A model generated the notes under the pieces. That model made no database searches. It was given only the letters and a program-made list of their open reading frames with translations, and had not been told where the DNA came from. A stretch of DNA of 64,000 nt from Bicyclus anynana (taxonomy: Eukaryota > Arthropoda > Insecta > Lepidoptera > Nymphalidae), in NCBI RefSeq assembly GCF_947172395.1, contig NC_069087.1, positions 5,475,107 through 5,539,106 of the forward strand, written 5' to 3'. A program made the position numbers and the translations under genes. Of this stretch, positions 63,430-64,000 are shown one piece after another (the stretch's first letter is position 1; each line of letters opens with the position of its first letter).

Positions 63430-63875
63430 GAACAAACTTGTAAAGTATTAAAAAAAAATTATACATTTACATAAGAGTTATATGAGCTCTATGTTTGGAA
63501 GATAATTTGGATGTAGTAAAGTAACAGCAAAAACGCATTTGTGTGTAAACTAAGTAAACTTTGGAAGCTACGATGGTACAGACACAGACAACGTCAAACT
63601 TATAACGCCTTTTAACGTCGAGGGTTAAAAAGCACATCCCTATGTAGTTCTCTTATACTCCAATCAATATAAACCACATCATTTTATCCACCCAGGTATT
63701 ATTATAGAAAGATATTTCCATTCCGAGTCGCTCTCTACCGAGAAGTAACAATTTGCATAAATTTACCAACTCCTCACCTCCCCAACTGAATTTCAGATAG
63801 CGTCAAATACACTTAAATTTATTACAACCTTGTAGAAAATTATTTGAGTTTCGTTAATAACTTATTAAACTAAAA
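63430..63875. other. No gene recognised
   Basis: AT-rich sequence with no element boundary. Confidence 0.4.
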
Positions 63876-63879
63876 TTAT

Positions 63880-64000
63880 TATTTAAAGGCCGAATATTTG
63901 TGAGTGTGTATTTTTATTACTTGTTTACAACTACTCAAACGATTTAGCTGAAATTGAATTGGTGATAGGTTACAATTAATGGATTCACACGTCGATTTTT
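63880..64000 (+). mobile_element. Helitron family C, start of a copy cut by the window end
   Basis: ATTATTTAAAGGCCGAATAT, then ACAACTACTCAAACGATTTA and GCTGAAATTGAATT follow family C order. The rest lies beyond the window. Confidence 0.6.

Noticed and set aside
1..64000. CRISPR arrays, operons, ribosome binding sites, integrated prophage or viral genes.
   Set aside because: None is present. Repeats are interspersed eukaryotic elements, and the only assembled gene has introns.

Overview
The window looks like nuclear DNA from a butterfly or moth (Lepidoptera). It is AT-rich, has almost no long open frames, and is packed with short interspersed elements, 5'-truncated LINEs, small Helitrons and inverted-repeat elements of kinds I associate with lepidopteran genomes. 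It contains spliced exons, so it is not prokaryotic. One run of 200 N (36302-36501) is an assembly gap.

Only one complete host gene can be assembled: a three-exon minus-strand gene (40474 down to 38277) for a 185-residue Tctex1-domain dynein light chain, closest in layout to the DYNLT5/TCTEX1D1 type. Three other pieces look like isolated host exons. A plus-strand terminal exon at 10801-11002 ends inside a perfect 20-bp hairpin. A plus-strand terminal exon at 44398-44510 lies in a tandem duplication whose second copy (44855-44968) is frameshifted. A weak minus-strand exon candidate lies at 61479-61558.

The rest is mainly mobile DNA. (1) Rolling-circle (Helitron) elements without coding capacity: about 30 copies or fragments in several families, starting TC-TATACTAATATTATAAA and ending in a short hairpin plus CTAG, with insertions between A and T. 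I call them A (GCTGAAGAGTTTG start, about 190 bp), B (GAGGTAAAGTTTG start, short or about 1 kb with a TAGGG-rich tract), C (GCGAAAGTTTG start) and D (GCGAAAGT...CAGACAGACAG). (2) tRNA-headed SINEs in at least four families: SINE-A (11 copies), SINE-B (9 or 10), SINE-C (2 plus a tail) and SINE-D/E; several have clean target-site duplications. (3) LINE remnants: RTE-like C-terminal pieces with trinucleotide tails, one R1-like piece with a zinc-knuckle motif, a jockey-like relic and CR1/L2-like 3' ends, including one with an undamaged 132-codon frame at 60402-60799. (4) Small inverted-repeat elements (MITEs), often nested with SINEs or Helitrons.

Two elements stand out. The one at 52973-53410 has 14-bp inverted ends, a TA duplication and six perfect AGCATGCT palindromes plus many variants. 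The one at 63218-63428 has 49-bp inverted arms around a segment that matches the catalytic core of a hammerhead ribozyme. The window gives a layered record of insertion (SINE in MITE, Helitron in MITE, SINE in Helitron, LINE in Helitron, Helitron beside Helitron) around a very small amount of host coding sequence.
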